The notes: generated by a model from the sequence alone, not told the origin. A stretch of DNA of 64,000 bases from Herbiconiux sp. L3-i23 (GCF_023734115.1 NZ_AP025737.1:992001-1056000); one strand, 5' to 3'. Shown: positions 8,955 to 17,025, numbered from the stretch's first letter. Program-made: numbers and translations.

Positions 8955-9129
8955 GGATCCTCGGAGGTGTTGCGTGAATGGGCGCGGGTAGACGCCGTGC
9001 CCCCGTTTCGGATGGCACCCCTCGACGGTAGGCAGATCGTCGCGCGACACGCGACCCTGTTCTCCGAGCGTTTACCTGCCCGAAACATCGGGTCGGGCGA
9101 ATCCCGTGCGGCTCGATACGATTCGAGGC

Positions 9130-9552
9130 ATGGCGTGGTGGCGCAAGCAGACGAACGATGGCAGCTTCCCGAAGACCGATGCCGGTTCCGGCTCGCTCGA
9201 CGACTACCAGTACGGTCTCCAGCCGAAGAACGCGCGGGTGCTGATCCGGCTCGCGGGCAGCGACCCCTATCAGGCCGAGCTCGCGTCGCTGCTCGGCGAC
9301 GAGGAACTCGCCACGGCGGGTGGGCAGCGCACGGCCGAGGAGGAGCGCACCGATGCGCCGATGCAGGTCCGCCTCTTCACCGGCACGAAGGTGACCGGGG
9401 TCGTCGGGACGGTGCCGCGCGGTTTGGAGTCCGCGGTGAGTGAGAGCTTCAGCAGGCTCGAGCAGCGCGGTGAGAAGCTGCGGATCCCCGCACGGGTGGT
9501 GCAGACCAAGAACGGCCTCCGAGTCGAGCTGCTGGTGGGGCGCACCCGCTGA
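9130..9552 (+). CDS. Conserved hypothetical protein, 140 aa
   Basis: This is a soluble mixed alpha/beta protein starting MAWWRKQTNDGSF and ending with a basic, strand-rich tail. Codon usage matches its neighbours and a clean stop follows. I do not recognise a family, a signal peptide or a catalytic motif. The ATG at 9130 is preferred over a GTG at 9106, because a TACGAT hexamer (9117-9122) ends 7 nt before it and no ribosome binding site is present, which fits a leaderless mRNA. It sits alone between the broken nucleotidase and the monooxygenase pair. Confidence 0.65.
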   Translation: MAWWRKQTNDGSFPKTDAGSGSLDDYQYGLQPKNARVLIRLAGSDPYQAELASLLGDEELATAGGQRTAEEERTDAPMQVRLFTGTKVTGVVGTVPRGLESAVSESFSRLEQRGEKLRIPARVVQTKNGLRVELLVGRTR

Positions 9553-9632
9553 TCCGCGGCGCTGCGGTGGTCTCGGAACTCTCGCCGGGCGGCCGGGAAT
9601 AGTACGGTCGAGGCGACGGTTCTCTCGACTAG

Positions 9633-9650
9633 TTCATGCGAATGCATGAA
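9633..9650. promoter_or_regulatory. Perfect palindrome upstream of the monooxygenase operon, likely operator
   Basis: TTCATGC (9633-9639), GAAT, GCATGAA (9644-9650) is an 18-bp perfect inverted repeat, 26 bp before the monooxygenase start. The size and A/T-ended arms resemble MarR-type operators. No regulator gene is adjacent, so the protein is unknown. Confidence 0.6.
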
Positions 9651-9676
9651 ACCGGAAGGGCTCGGAGGAGCACATC

Positions 9677-10801
9677 ATGCAGTTCGGAATCTTCACCGTC
9701 GGCGACGTGACGGTCGACCCGACCACCGGTCGCGAGCCGACCGAGTACGAGCGCATCAAGGCGATCCTGACGATCGCGCAGAAGGCCGAAGAGGTCGGTC
9801 TCGACGTCTTCGCCCTCGGCGAGCACCACAACCCGCCGTTCATCCCGAGCTCGCCCACGACGATGCTCGGCTACATCGCCGCGAAGACCGAGAAGCTCAT
9901 CCTCTCGACCGCGACGACCCTGATCACTACGAACGACCCGGTGAAGATCGCCGAGGACTTCGCGATGCTGCAGCACGTCTCCGACGGGCGCGCCGACATC
10001 ACCCTCGGCCGCGGCAACACCGGCCCCGTGTACCCGTGGTTCGGACAGGACATCCGTCAGGGCATCCCGCTCGCCATCGAGCACTACGCCCTGCTGCACC
10101 GCCTCTTCCGCGAGGACGTCGTCGACTGGAGCGGCAAGTTCCGTACCCCCCTGCAGGGCTTCACCGCGACCCCGCGCCCCCTCGACGGCGTGCCCCCGTT
10201 CGTCTGGCACGGCAGCATCCGCAGCCCCGAGATCGCCGAGCAGGCCGCCTTCTACGGCGACGGCTACTTCGCCAACAACATCTTCTGGCCGAAGGAGCAC
10301 TACATGAAGCTCATCGCCTACTACCGCCAGCGCTTCGAGCACTACGGCCACGGCACCGCCCAGCAGGCGATCGTCGGCCTCGGCGGTCAGGCGTTCATGC
10401 GCAAGAACTCGCAGGACGCCAAGAACGAGTTCCGTCCGTACTTCGACAACGCGCCCGTCTACGGCCACGGTCCGAGCATGGAGGAGTTCACCGAGCAGAC
10501 CCCGCTGACGGTCGGCTCGCCGCAGGAGGTCATCGACAAGTACGCCGCCATGCGCGACCACTTCGGCGACTACCAGCGCCAACTGTTCCTGATGGACCAT
10601 GCCGGCCTGCCGCTCAAGACCGTGCTCGAGCAGCTCGACCTGCTCGGTGAGGAGGTCGTGCCGGTGCTGCGTAAGGAGCTCGCGAAGGACCGTCCCGCCG
10701 ACGTGCCCGACGGCCCCACCCACGCGTCGCTCCTCGCGGCGAAGAACGCGGCCGACGCGACCGTCGCGCCCGAGCTCGCGACCGCCGGATCGGAGGCTTG
10801 A
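9677..10801 (+). CDS. LLM-class flavin-dependent monooxygenase (CE1758-like)
   Basis: The 374-residue protein has a bacterial-luciferase-like TIM-barrel sequence: MQFGIFTVGDV strand, FALGEHHNPPF active-site loop, ATTLITTNDPVKIAEDFAMLQ and GRADITLGRGN. These enzymes use reduced FMN and O2 to oxidise organic substrates. It is followed 1 bp later by an FMN reductase that can supply the reduced flavin, a pairing known from corynebacterial CE1758/CE1759-type loci (named from memory). GGAGGAG precedes the ATG at 9677. The palindrome at 9633-9650 probably controls it. The substrate is unknown. Confidence 0.88.
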   Translation: MQFGIFTVGDVTVDPTTGREPTEYERIKAILTIAQKAEEVGLDVFALGEHHNPPFIPSSPTTMLGYIAAKTEKLILSTATTLITTNDPVKIAEDFAMLQHVSDGRADITLGRGNTGPVYPWFGQDIRQGIPLAIEHYALLHRLFREDVVDWSGKFRTPLQGFTATPRPLDGVPPFVWHGSIRSPEIAEQAAFYGDGYFANNIFWPKEHYMKLIAYYRQRFEHYGHGTAQQAIVGLGGQAFMRKNSQDAKNEFRPYFDNAPVYGHGPSMEEFTEQTPLTVGSPQEVIDKYAAMRDHFGDYQRQLFLMDHAGLPLKTVLEQLDLLGEEVVPVLRKELAKDRPADVPDGPTHASLLAAKNAADATVAPELATAGSEA

Positions 10802-10802
10802 C

Positions 10803-11429
10803 ATGACCGCGCGCACCATCGCCGTCATCTCCGCCGGCCTCAGCAAGCCGTCGACCACCCGGATGCTCGCCGACCGCATCGCCGAGTCCGCCGCGAAGCG
10901 GCTCCGCGAGCGCGGCGACGAGGTCAGCGTCGAGGTGATCGAGCTGCGCGACCTCGCGCATGACATCACCAACAACCTGCTGACCGGCTTTCCGAGCGCC
11001 GCGCTCGAGAAGGCGCTCGAAACCGTGCAGACGGCCGACGGCCTCATCGCGGTGACGCCCATCTTCACCGCCAGCTACAACGGCCTGTTCAAGTCGTTCT
11101 TCGACGTGATGGAGCCCGACTCGCTGATCGGCATGCCGGTGCTCGCCGCCGCGACCGGCGGTACGGCCCGCCACTCGCTCGCGATCGACTTCGCGATGCG
11201 CCCCTTGTTCGCCTACCTGCACGCGAACGTCGCCTCGACCGGCGTGTTCGCGTCGACCGACGACTGGGGGAGCGACGAGGACGGGGTGAAGCCGCTGCCC
11301 GAACGCATCGACCGCGCCGCCGAGGAGTTCGTCTCGATGATCGCCGCCTCGACCCGCTCGAAGGAGCTGCGCGACCCGTGGGCGCTGCCCGCCGGGTTCC
11401 GTCCGAGCGGCCCCGCCGGCTTGGAGTGA
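10803..11429 (+). CDS. NAD(P)H-dependent FMN reductase (CE1759-like)
   Basis: The 208-residue flavodoxin-like protein has an N-terminal phosphate-binding loop (ISAGLSKPSTTRMLADRI, about residues 8-25) and the TPIFTASYNGLFKSFFD flavin-site segment, both typical of NADPH-dependent FMN reductases. It should deliver FMNH2 to the monooxygenase encoded 1 bp upstream, so the two are almost certainly one two-component enzyme. The ATG at 10803 is the first in-frame start after the previous stop. Its TGA overlaps the GTG of the next gene (GTGA), which extends the operon. Confidence 0.88.
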   Translation: MTARTIAVISAGLSKPSTTRMLADRIAESAAKRLRERGDEVSVEVIELRDLAHDITNNLLTGFPSAALEKALETVQTADGLIAVTPIFTASYNGLFKSFFDVMEPDSLIGMPVLAAATGGTARHSLAIDFAMRPLFAYLHANVASTGVFASTDDWGSDEDGVKPLPERIDRAAEEFVSMIAASTRSKELRDPWALPAGFRPSGPAGLE

Positions 11430-12502
11430 CCTCGGGTCGTCGTTTCGGTTCCGGGGTGACGGGCGCGCTGCGCGAGCTCGTCACCCTGAACCCCGGCCCC
11501 GACCGCACCGTCATCGCGGTGCAGGCGGGGGTCGGCATGGCGCTGCCCGTCCTCGTCCTGAGCCTCGCCGGGCAGCCCACCTGGGGACTCGTCGCGTCGA
11601 GCGGCGCCTTCCTCGCCATCCACTTCGGCGCGCTGTCGGTCCGGGAACGAGCGGCGCGACTGCCCGTCATCGCCCTCGCGCTGCTCGGAGCCGCGGCGCT
11701 CGCCGTCGCCGCGGCAGGCGTGCCCATCCTCGGACCCGTGACGCTCGGGCTCGTCTCGATCGTCGCCGCTGTGCTCCTGTTCGGGTTGAAGATCGGCCCG
11801 CCCGGCATGATCTTCTTCCTGCTGGTACCCGGCGGTGCCGCGCTCGCCGCGGCACCCTCCGAGCTCGGTGGGCTCGGCCTGCCGGAGCTCCTGGTGCTCG
11901 CCCTCGTCGCGGGCGGACTCGTCGTCTCGTACCTCGTCGCCGTCGCGCCCCTCGCCCTTCCCCGGTTCCGTGCGCGGCCCGAAGAGCGGCGCTCCACGTC
12001 ACCGGTGCGGTTCTCGTTGCGCGGGGAATCGGGCGTCATCGTCGTTCGCGTCGCTGTCGCGGTGACGATCGCCGTGGCGCTGACCGCCGCGTCGGGTCTG
12101 CACGCCACGGTATGGACGACTCTCGCGGCCGCCGCGATCCTGCAGAGCGGCGTGCGACGTCGGATGACGGCGATGCGCGCGGTGCACCGGGTGGTCGGCA
12201 CCGCCGTCGGCATCGTGCTGTATCTCGGAATGGCCGTCTTCGTGCCGTCGGGGTGGGTGCTCGCGCTCGTGCTCGGGATGCTGCAGTTCGGCGTCGAGTG
12301 GATCGTCGTGCGGCACTACGGCCTCGCGCTCGTGCTCATCACCCCGCTCGCCTTGCTCATCGCGGGCGGCGGGCACACCGGCGACTTCGGCGCGATCGCC
12401 GCCGACCGGCTGCTCGACACGGCCATCGGCGCGGCGATCGCGGTGCTGATCCTCGCGGTGAGTCTCCTTCGGGAGCGTGCCCTCAGGAATGCCCGCGACT
12501 GA
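11426..12502 (+). CDS. FUSC-type inner membrane protein
   Basis: The 358-residue protein has two blocks of about five hydrophobic helices separated by a charged linker (ALPRFRARPEERR). The second block contains LQSGVRRRMTAMRAVHRVVGTAVGI, the signature of fusaric-acid-resistance-like (FUSC/ArAE) membrane proteins thought to export aromatic acids. The GTG at 11426 overlaps the stop of the FMN reductase, so it is translated in the same operon. By inference it could export the substrate or product of that oxygenase. It is shorter than typical full-length AaeB/FUSC proteins. Confidence 0.7.
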   Translation: MTSGRRFGSGVTGALRELVTLNPGPDRTVIAVQAGVGMALPVLVLSLAGQPTWGLVASSGAFLAIHFGALSVRERAARLPVIALALLGAAALAVAAAGVPILGPVTLGLVSIVAAVLLFGLKIGPPGMIFFLLVPGGAALAAAPSELGGLGLPELLVLALVAGGLVVSYLVAVAPLALPRFRARPEERRSTSPVRFSLRGESGVIVVRVAVAVTIAVALTAASGLHATVWTTLAAAAILQSGVRRRMTAMRAVHRVVGTAVGIVLYLGMAVFVPSGWVLALVLGMLQFGVEWIVVRHYGLALVLITPLALLIAGGGHTGDFGAIAADRLLDTAIGAAIAVLILAVSLLRERALRNARD

Positions 12503-12521
12503 ATGGACGTTGGCGGTAGGG

Positions 12522-13589
12522 ATGTCAGAACCGCTCCGCCTCTCCGTCCTCGATCTCGTCCCCGTCCGCGTCGGGCAGAACTCGGCTGACGCGATCGCCG
12601 CGTCCCTGGCGCTCGCGCAGAGCGCCGACCGGCTCGGATACACGCGGTACTGGTTCGCAGAGCACCACAACATGCCGTCCGTCGCGTCGACGACACCGCC
12701 GGTGCTGATCGCGCTCGCAGCGGGACGCACTGAACGCATCTCGCTCGGTTCGGGAGGCGTCATGCTGCCGAACCACTCGCCGTTCGTCATCGCCGAGCAG
12801 TTCGCCGCCCTCGAAGCGGCGGCGCCCGGTCGCATCGACCTGGGGATCGGCCGCGCGCCTGGCAGCGATCCGGTGATCTCGGCGCTGCTGCGTTCGAGCG
12901 GTCACACGAGCGATGTCGACACCTTCCCGCAGCACGTGCACGACGTGCTCGCGCTGATGGACGCCGACGGCGCTTCGCTGTCCCTCCGCGGTGCTGCTTC
13001 GTACACGGTGAAGGCGACCCCCGCGGCGTCGAGCGTGCCGGAGGTGTGGCTGCTCGGGTCGAGCGACTACTCGGCCCAGCTCGCGGCAGCGACCGGGCTG
13101 CCTTACGTCTTCGCCCACCACTTCTCGGGCGAGGGCACGCTCAACGCGCTGAAGCTGTACCGCGACGGCTACCAGCCGTCGGCGCGGCACCCCGAGCCGC
13201 GGACCCTCATCACGGTGAACACCGTCGTCGCCGACTCCCGCGAGGAGGCGGAGGCGCTCGCGCTGCCGCAGCTGCAGCAGATGGCACGGCTCCGCACCGG
13301 GGCCCCGATGCTGATGACCCCGACCGTGGAGCAGGCGCTCGCCACCACGATGACGCCCGCTCAGGACGAGATGGTCGAGATCATGCGTTCGAAGTGGATC
13401 ATCGACGGGCCCGGAGCGGCCGCCGGCCGGATCGGCGACCTCGCGAGCCGGTACGGCGCCGACGAGGTCATGGTGGTGCCGGGCGCGGGCGGCCGCGAGG
13501 CCGACGCGATCGACCGGTTCCCCGCTCGCGAGCGCACACTCGACCTCCTGGCGTCCCAGATCCTCACTCCGACCCCGACCCCGGCGTGA
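12522..13589 (+). CDS. LLM-class flavin-dependent oxidoreductase
   Basis: The 355-residue luciferase-like TIM barrel begins LRLSVLDLVPVRVGQ and has YTRYWFAEHHNMPSVAS, LGSGGVMLPNHSPFVIAEQF and RIDLGIGRAPGSDP. This is the pattern of the MsnO8/YhbW-like group, distinct from the first monooxygenase in this cluster. The ATG at 12522 follows a GGTAGGG site and starts 19 bp after the FUSC gene, so it may be the last gene of the same transcript. Its stop codon lies inside a 17-bp tandem duplication, and the palindromic array begins 28 bp later. Substrate unknown. Confidence 0.85.
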   Translation: MSEPLRLSVLDLVPVRVGQNSADAIAASLALAQSADRLGYTRYWFAEHHNMPSVASTTPPVLIALAAGRTERISLGSGGVMLPNHSPFVIAEQFAALEAAAPGRIDLGIGRAPGSDPVISALLRSSGHTSDVDTFPQHVHDVLALMDADGASLSLRGAASYTVKATPAASSVPEVWLLGSSDYSAQLAAATGLPYVFAHHFSGEGTLNALKLYRDGYQPSARHPEPRTLITVNTVVADSREEAEALALPQLQQMARLRTGAPMLMTPTVEQALATTMTPAQDEMVEIMRSKWIIDGPGAAAGRIGDLASRYGADEVMVVPGAGGREADAIDRFPARERTLDLLASQILTPTPTPA

Positions 13590-13605
13590 CCCCGACCCCG
13601 GCGTG
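13572..13605. repeat. 17-bp tandem duplication across the oxidoreductase stop codon
   Basis: The unit ACCCCGACCCCGGCGTG occurs twice without change (13572-13588 and 13589-13605). It covers the last codons and the TGA at 13587-13589. A different 17-bp duplication lies at 16984-17017. Confidence 0.9.
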
Positions 13606-13617
13606 ACCCCCGCACCA

Positions 13618-13705
13618 CTGACCAAATCAAGGAGATCTCGCGCGAATCGGCCCCGGATCCGCATGAACGTGTGACTAGGGCCTGCTTTTTCCTTGATTTG
13701 ATCAG
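13618..13705. repeat. Palindromic element, subtype A, copy A1
   Basis: The 88-bp element starts CTGACCAAATCAAGGA and ends with the near-complement of that end, TCCTTGATTTGATCAG, one mismatch from perfect. The interior (GGATCCGCATGAACGTGTGA) is shared with the other A copies. It is the first unit of an alternating A-B-A-B-A array. Confidence 0.9.
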
Positions 13706-13731
13706 CGCCGGTCGAGCCACCCCGCCGGTGG

Positions 13732-13819
13732 CTGACCAAATGCAGGAGAAATCGACGCCGGACCCCGTCTGAGGCCCGAAAACGCCCCCTCCGGCGCAAA
13801 ATCTCCTGCACCTGGTCAG
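13732..13819. repeat. Palindromic element, subtype B, copy B1
   Basis: The 88-bp element has arms CTGACCAAATGCAGGAG and CTCCTGCACCTGGTCAG, with one arm slightly degenerate. The middle is unrelated to subtype A. A core similar to GAGGCCCGAAAACGCC is shared loosely with the other B copies. Confidence 0.9.
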
Positions 13820-13835
13820 CCCCACTCCGGCCTCA

Positions 13836-13923
13836 CTGACCAAATCAAGGAGATTTCGCGCGAAACGGTCCCGGATCCGCATGAACGTGTGACTGGGACC
13901 TGCTTTTTCCTTGATTTGGTCAG
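13836..13923. repeat. Palindromic element, subtype A, copy A2
   Basis: The 88-bp element has perfect 16-bp ends (CTGACCAAATCAAGGA and its complement). Its start is 218 bp from the start of A1. The interior is nearly identical to A1. Confidence 0.9.
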
Positions 13924-13948
13924 TCCAGCCGGGTGAAGGCGCCCGGGG

Positions 13949-14036
13949 CTGACCAAGTGCAGGAGAAACTGGTGCCCAAGGGACTTCTGGGCCCCGAAAC
14001 CGCCCATTCCGAGCAGGATCTCCTGCATTTGGTCAG
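13949..14036. repeat. Palindromic element, subtype B, copy B2
   Basis: The 88-bp element begins CTGACCAAGTGCAGGAG and ends CTCCTGCATTTGGTCAG. Its start is 217 bp from B1. The right flank GACACAGCCGG resembles those of copies B4 and B6. Confidence 0.9.
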
Positions 14037-14051
14037 ACACAGCCGGTGTCG

Positions 14052-14139
14052 GTGACCGAATCAAGGACATTTCGCGTTGAGCGGGCTCGGATCGGCATGA
14101 ACGTGTGACTGGGACCTGCTTTTTCCTTGATTTGGTCAG
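14052..14139. repeat. Palindromic element, subtype A, copy A3, overlapping the LysR stop codon
   Basis: The 88-bp element has a first base and arm that are degenerate (GTGACCGAATCAAGGA), while its right arm is intact (TCCTTGATTTGGTCAG). Its start is 216 bp from A2. The right terminus, read on the minus strand as CTGACC, supplies the TGA that ends the LysR gene at 14136-14138. Confidence 0.9.
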
Positions 14140-15041
14140 CCAGTGGGTGGAGGCGGGGTGACCGAGGTGCGGAGCTGGTCGAGGAGGGCGTCGACCGGTG
14201 CCGTGGTGCGCGGGCGGGTGATGGCCGACAGCTCCCAGCCGAGGCGCTCCGTCAGCGGCACGACCGCGACATTGCCCGCGATATCGGCGGCGGCCCCGAG
14301 TCCGAGGTCGGGGATGACCGCGATGCCGAGCCCTGCGGCGACGAAGCGCGGGATCTGCCCGAGGTCCGGCGCCTCGGTCGACACCGACCGTCGCAGGCCG
14401 CTCGCTGCGAAGGCGCGCTCGAGCACGACCCGGTTGCCGAACCCCTCCGGGGTGTCCACGAAGCGGTCGTCGGCCAGGTCCGAGAGGGCGACGCGATCGG
14501 CGTGCGCGAGCGGATGCGCGGTCGGCAGCACCGCCACGAAGCGCGTGGTGAGCAGCGGATGCACGGCGAGTCCGGCGAGATCCTCGCGCGGAAGTCCCAT
14601 GAAGGCGACGTCGAGTCGGCCGGTGCGCACATCGTCCGCGAACCCCGTCGATCCGGTCGATGACGCGGTGAGTCGCAGGTCGACGAGCGGGTGGCGCGTC
14701 CGGAAGGCGCCGGCGAGTGCCGGCAGGTCGATGCCCGGCAGGTTCGTGAAGATACCGACACGCACGCGGCCGCGCAGCTCCGCGCCCGACCCGGCGGCGG
14801 CGGACCGCAGGTGCTCGACGCCGTCGAGCACCGCCCGGGCGTCCTCGAGCAGCGCCTGCCCGGCGGGTGTCAGCTCGACCCGTTTCGTGTCGCGGGTGAA
14901 CAGCGTCGCGCCGAGGTCGCGTTCGAGCGCCCGGATGCCGGCGGACACGGTCGACTGCGTGGCGAAGCTCCGCGCCGCGGCACGGGTGAAGTTCAGCTCG
15001 TCGGCGACGGCCACGAAGTACTCGAGCAGACGGGTCTCCAT
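14136..15041 (-). CDS. LysR-family transcriptional regulator
   Basis: The 301-residue protein has an N-terminal winged helix (METRLLEYFVAVADELNFTRAAA; recognition helix around QSTVSAGIRALERDLGATLF, residues 30-52). A C-terminal effector-binding domain includes RVRVGIFTNLPGIDLP and LDVAFMGLPRED. It diverges from an MFS pump and very likely controls it and itself through the inverted repeats at 15051-15117. The ATG at 15041 puts METRLLEYF at the canonical LysR start; a TTG at 15050 is less likely. Its stop codon is provided by the end of a palindromic element. Confidence 0.9.
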   Translation of the reverse strand: METRLLEYFVAVADELNFTRAAARSFATQSTVSAGIRALERDLGATLFTRDTKRVELTPAGQALLEDARAVLDGVEHLRSAAAGSGAELRGRVRVGIFTNLPGIDLPALAGAFRTRHPLVDLRLTASSTGSTGFADDVRTGRLDVAFMGLPREDLAGLAVHPLLTTRFVAVLPTAHPLAHADRVALSDLADDRFVDTPEGFGNRVVLERAFAASGLRRSVSTEAPDLGQIPRFVAAGLGIAVIPDLGLGAAADIAGNVAVVPLTERLGWELSAITRPRTTAPVDALLDQLRTSVTPPPPTG

Positions 15042-15050
15042 GGTCGACAA

Positions 15051-15117
15051 TCATCGAGGTCGGCAGTCATCGGCGCAATCGATGACAGAGAGCGAACAGA
15101 CACGTTTCCCTCGATGA
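15051..15117. promoter_or_regulatory. LysR-type operator region between the LysR and MFS genes
   Basis: Two nested inverted repeats occur. TCATCGAGG (15051-15059) pairs with CCTCGATGA (15109-15117). Inside, GTCATCG (15066-15072) pairs with CGATGAC (15080-15086) over a 7-bp spacer. All four arms share the core TCATCG or CGATGA. A cluster of related half-sites between divergent genes is the usual arrangement for LysR control. Confidence 0.6.
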
Positions 15118-15140
15118 CTGTCGAGGTCCACACTCGGAGC

Positions 15141-16361
15141 ATGTCGACCCCCTTGCTCAGATCGCACGCCTCCACCGCCAGCCGTCCGCGAGCGCGCTTC
15201 GGGTTCTGGATCGTCGCCGTCACCTTTACGACGATCATGGCGTTCTCGACGGTGCCCACTCCGCTGTACGCGCTCTATCAGGAGCGCGACGGATTCCCCA
15301 CCGCCGTCGTCACGGTCATCTTCGCCGCCTACGCGGTCGGCGTCATCCTCAGCCTTTACTTCGCGGGTCACATCAGCGATTGGCTGGGCCGCCGCCCGAT
15401 CATCCTCGCCGCCGTTCTGGTCCAACTGCTGTCGGCGACGATGTTCCTCTTCTGGAGCGACGTCCCCGGACTTCTCGTCGCCCGCTTCGTCAACGGGGTG
15501 GGCGTCGGCATGCTGACCGCGACCGCCACGGCGCACCTCAGCGAACTGGGGGCGGCGCTGCGCGGACCGACCGACCGCCGCGCGAGCGTCATCGCCGGCT
15601 TCGCGAACCTCGGCGGGCTCGGTCTCGGCTCACTGATCTCGGCCCTCATCGCCGTGAACGTCGCCGCGCCGCTCGAAGCGCCGTACGAGTTCTTCCTGGT
15701 GCTGCTCGTGGTCGAGGCGATCGCGCTGCTCTTCGTGCCCGAGACGGTGGTGAAGCGCGAGGAGCATGTCGCGTATCGGCCGCAGCGGGTCGCGGTGCCG
15801 TCCGATTCGCGCGGCGTGTTCTGGGCGAGTGCCATCGCCTCTCTCGGCGCGTTCGCGGTGTTCGGCATGTTCAGTGCTGTCGCCCCGGCCGTCTTGCGCG
15901 GCGTGATGGGGGAGACCTCGCTCGTGGTCGCGGGTGCCGTCGCGTTCGCCGCGTTCGCCTCGGCGTCGATCGCGCAAGCCGTCTTCGTCGGCGCGCCGCT
16001 GCGCCGTCAGCTGCAGCTCGCGATCGTGTCGGCCGTCGTCGGACTCGTCGTCCTGATCGTGGGAACCCTGCTCGCCTCACTCGCCGCATTCGTCCTCGGC
16101 GCCGTGCTGACCGGCGCCGGCGTCGGCCTGCTCTTCCGCGTCGCGCTGGGCGTGGCCGGTGGGCTCACGACTCCGGAGCGTCGCGGCGAGGTGCTCGCGG
16201 CGGTGTTCCTGGCTGCCTACGTCGGCATCTCGGTGCCGGTGCTCCTCATCGGCGCCGCGTTCCTCGTCGCATCGCAGCCGGTCGTCGTCGCGGGCTTCGG
16301 GGCGGTCGCCGTGGTCGTCATCGTGCTGACGGGCGTCCGGATGCTGCGTCGCCTCCCGTGA
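15141..16361 (+). CDS. MFS transporter, drug or metabolite efflux type
   Basis: The 406-residue membrane protein has about 12 hydrophobic segments. A sugar-porter or DHA1-like loop motif, GHISDWLGRRP, lies between helices 2 and 3, and a long cytoplasmic loop carries VPETVVKREEHVAYRP. MFS proteins of this type exchange substrate for protons across the cytoplasmic membrane. The ATG at 15141 has CGGAG close upstream; an ATG at 15114 in frame falls inside an operator arm and is less likely. It is divergent from, and presumably regulated by, the LysR gene. It overlaps the end of the convergent DedA gene by 44 bp. Confidence 0.85.
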   Translation: MSTPLLRSHASTASRPRARFGFWIVAVTFTTIMAFSTVPTPLYALYQERDGFPTAVVTVIFAAYAVGVILSLYFAGHISDWLGRRPIILAAVLVQLLSATMFLFWSDVPGLLVARFVNGVGVGMLTATATAHLSELGAALRGPTDRRASVIAGFANLGGLGLGSLISALIAVNVAAPLEAPYEFFLVLLVVEAIALLFVPETVVKREEHVAYRPQRVAVPSDSRGVFWASAIASLGAFAVFGMFSAVAPAVLRGVMGETSLVVAGAVAFAAFASASIAQAVFVGAPLRRQLQLAIVSAVVGLVVLIVGTLLASLAAFVLGAVLTGAGVGLLFRVALGVAGGLTTPERRGEVLAAVFLAAYVGISVPVLLIGAAFLVASQPVVVAGFGAVAVVVIVLTGVRMLRRLP

Positions 16362-16959
16362 CCTCGCGGCGGGAGGCGATGCGTCCGGCCGCCCAGTCGA
16401 CGGCGATACCGAGGCCGATCGCGACGACGACCGAGACGACCACCGCCACGAGCGGGTCGGTGCCGAGCCACGCGCCGACACCGGCCCCGACGAGCACGTT
16501 GAACACCGCCCAGCCGATCCCGGCGATCACCGATAGCGGCAGGAAGCGCCGGTAGTGGAACCGGGTCGCTCCGGCCGTGAGGTTCACCGCGATGCGGGCG
16601 AACGGCACGTACCTCGCGGTCAGGATCAGAACGGCGGCGCGGCGGGCGAGCAGCCGTTCGGCGCGACGGAAGGCGGAGGCGAGCAGACGCGGCCGGGAGG
16701 GCGGCCGCACGGTGACCGCCCGCCCGATCAGGTAGCAGGCGGAATCGCCGACCACTGCGCCCGCCGCGGCGGCGATAAGCACCACGACGACGTTCGGCGA
16801 CCCGGTCGAGAGGGCCAGGCTGCCGAGCGCGACCACCGCGGTCTCGCTGGGAACGACGACGAGGAAGGCGTCGAGCACGACGAGGGCGAACAGTGCGAAC
16901 GGCAGCCACGGCGCCGAGGCGGCGTCGACCAGCCAGTCCTGCAACCCGGTGAAGTCCAC
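16318..16959 (-). CDS. DedA / VTT-domain membrane protein
   Basis: The 213-residue protein has an N-terminal amphipathic segment, then helices containing VVVPSETAVVALGSLA and a conserved GDSACYLIGR segment. The VTT/SNARE-associated pattern RYVPFARIAVNLTAGATRFHYRRFLPLSVIAGIGWA follows in the middle. DedA proteins act at the membrane, and several are lipid-carrier scramblases or flippases (for example for undecaprenyl phosphate). It ends inside the convergent MFS gene. The start at 16959 is 25 bp from a 17-bp tandem duplication and has a GAGG-type site upstream. Confidence 0.85.
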   Translation of the reverse strand: MDFTGLQDWLVDAASAPWLPFALFALVVLDAFLVVVPSETAVVALGSLALSTGSPNVVVVLIAAAAGAVVGDSACYLIGRAVTVRPPSRPRLLASAFRRAERLLARRAAVLILTARYVPFARIAVNLTAGATRFHYRRFLPLSVIAGIGWAVFNVLVGAGVGAWLGTDPLVAVVVSVVVAIGLGIAVDWAAGRIASRREVTGGDAASGRPSAR

Positions 16960-16983
16960 GACCTCCTTACCTACCGGAGGCGG

Positions 16984-17017
16984 GTGAACGGACGGGGTGG
17001 GTGAACGGACGGGGTGG
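16984..17017. repeat. 17-bp tandem duplication
   Basis: The unit GTGAACGGACGGGGTGG is present twice without change (16984-17000 and 17001-17017), in the 66-bp gap between the DedA gene and the end of the oxygenase gene. Confidence 0.9.
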
Positions 17018-17025
17018 CTCCTCGA

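Noticed and set aside
13618-14139. A regularly spaced repeat array that could be mistaken for CRISPR
   Set aside because: Units are 88 bp and palindromic, two types alternate, gaps are only 15-26 bp, and no cas gene is in the window.
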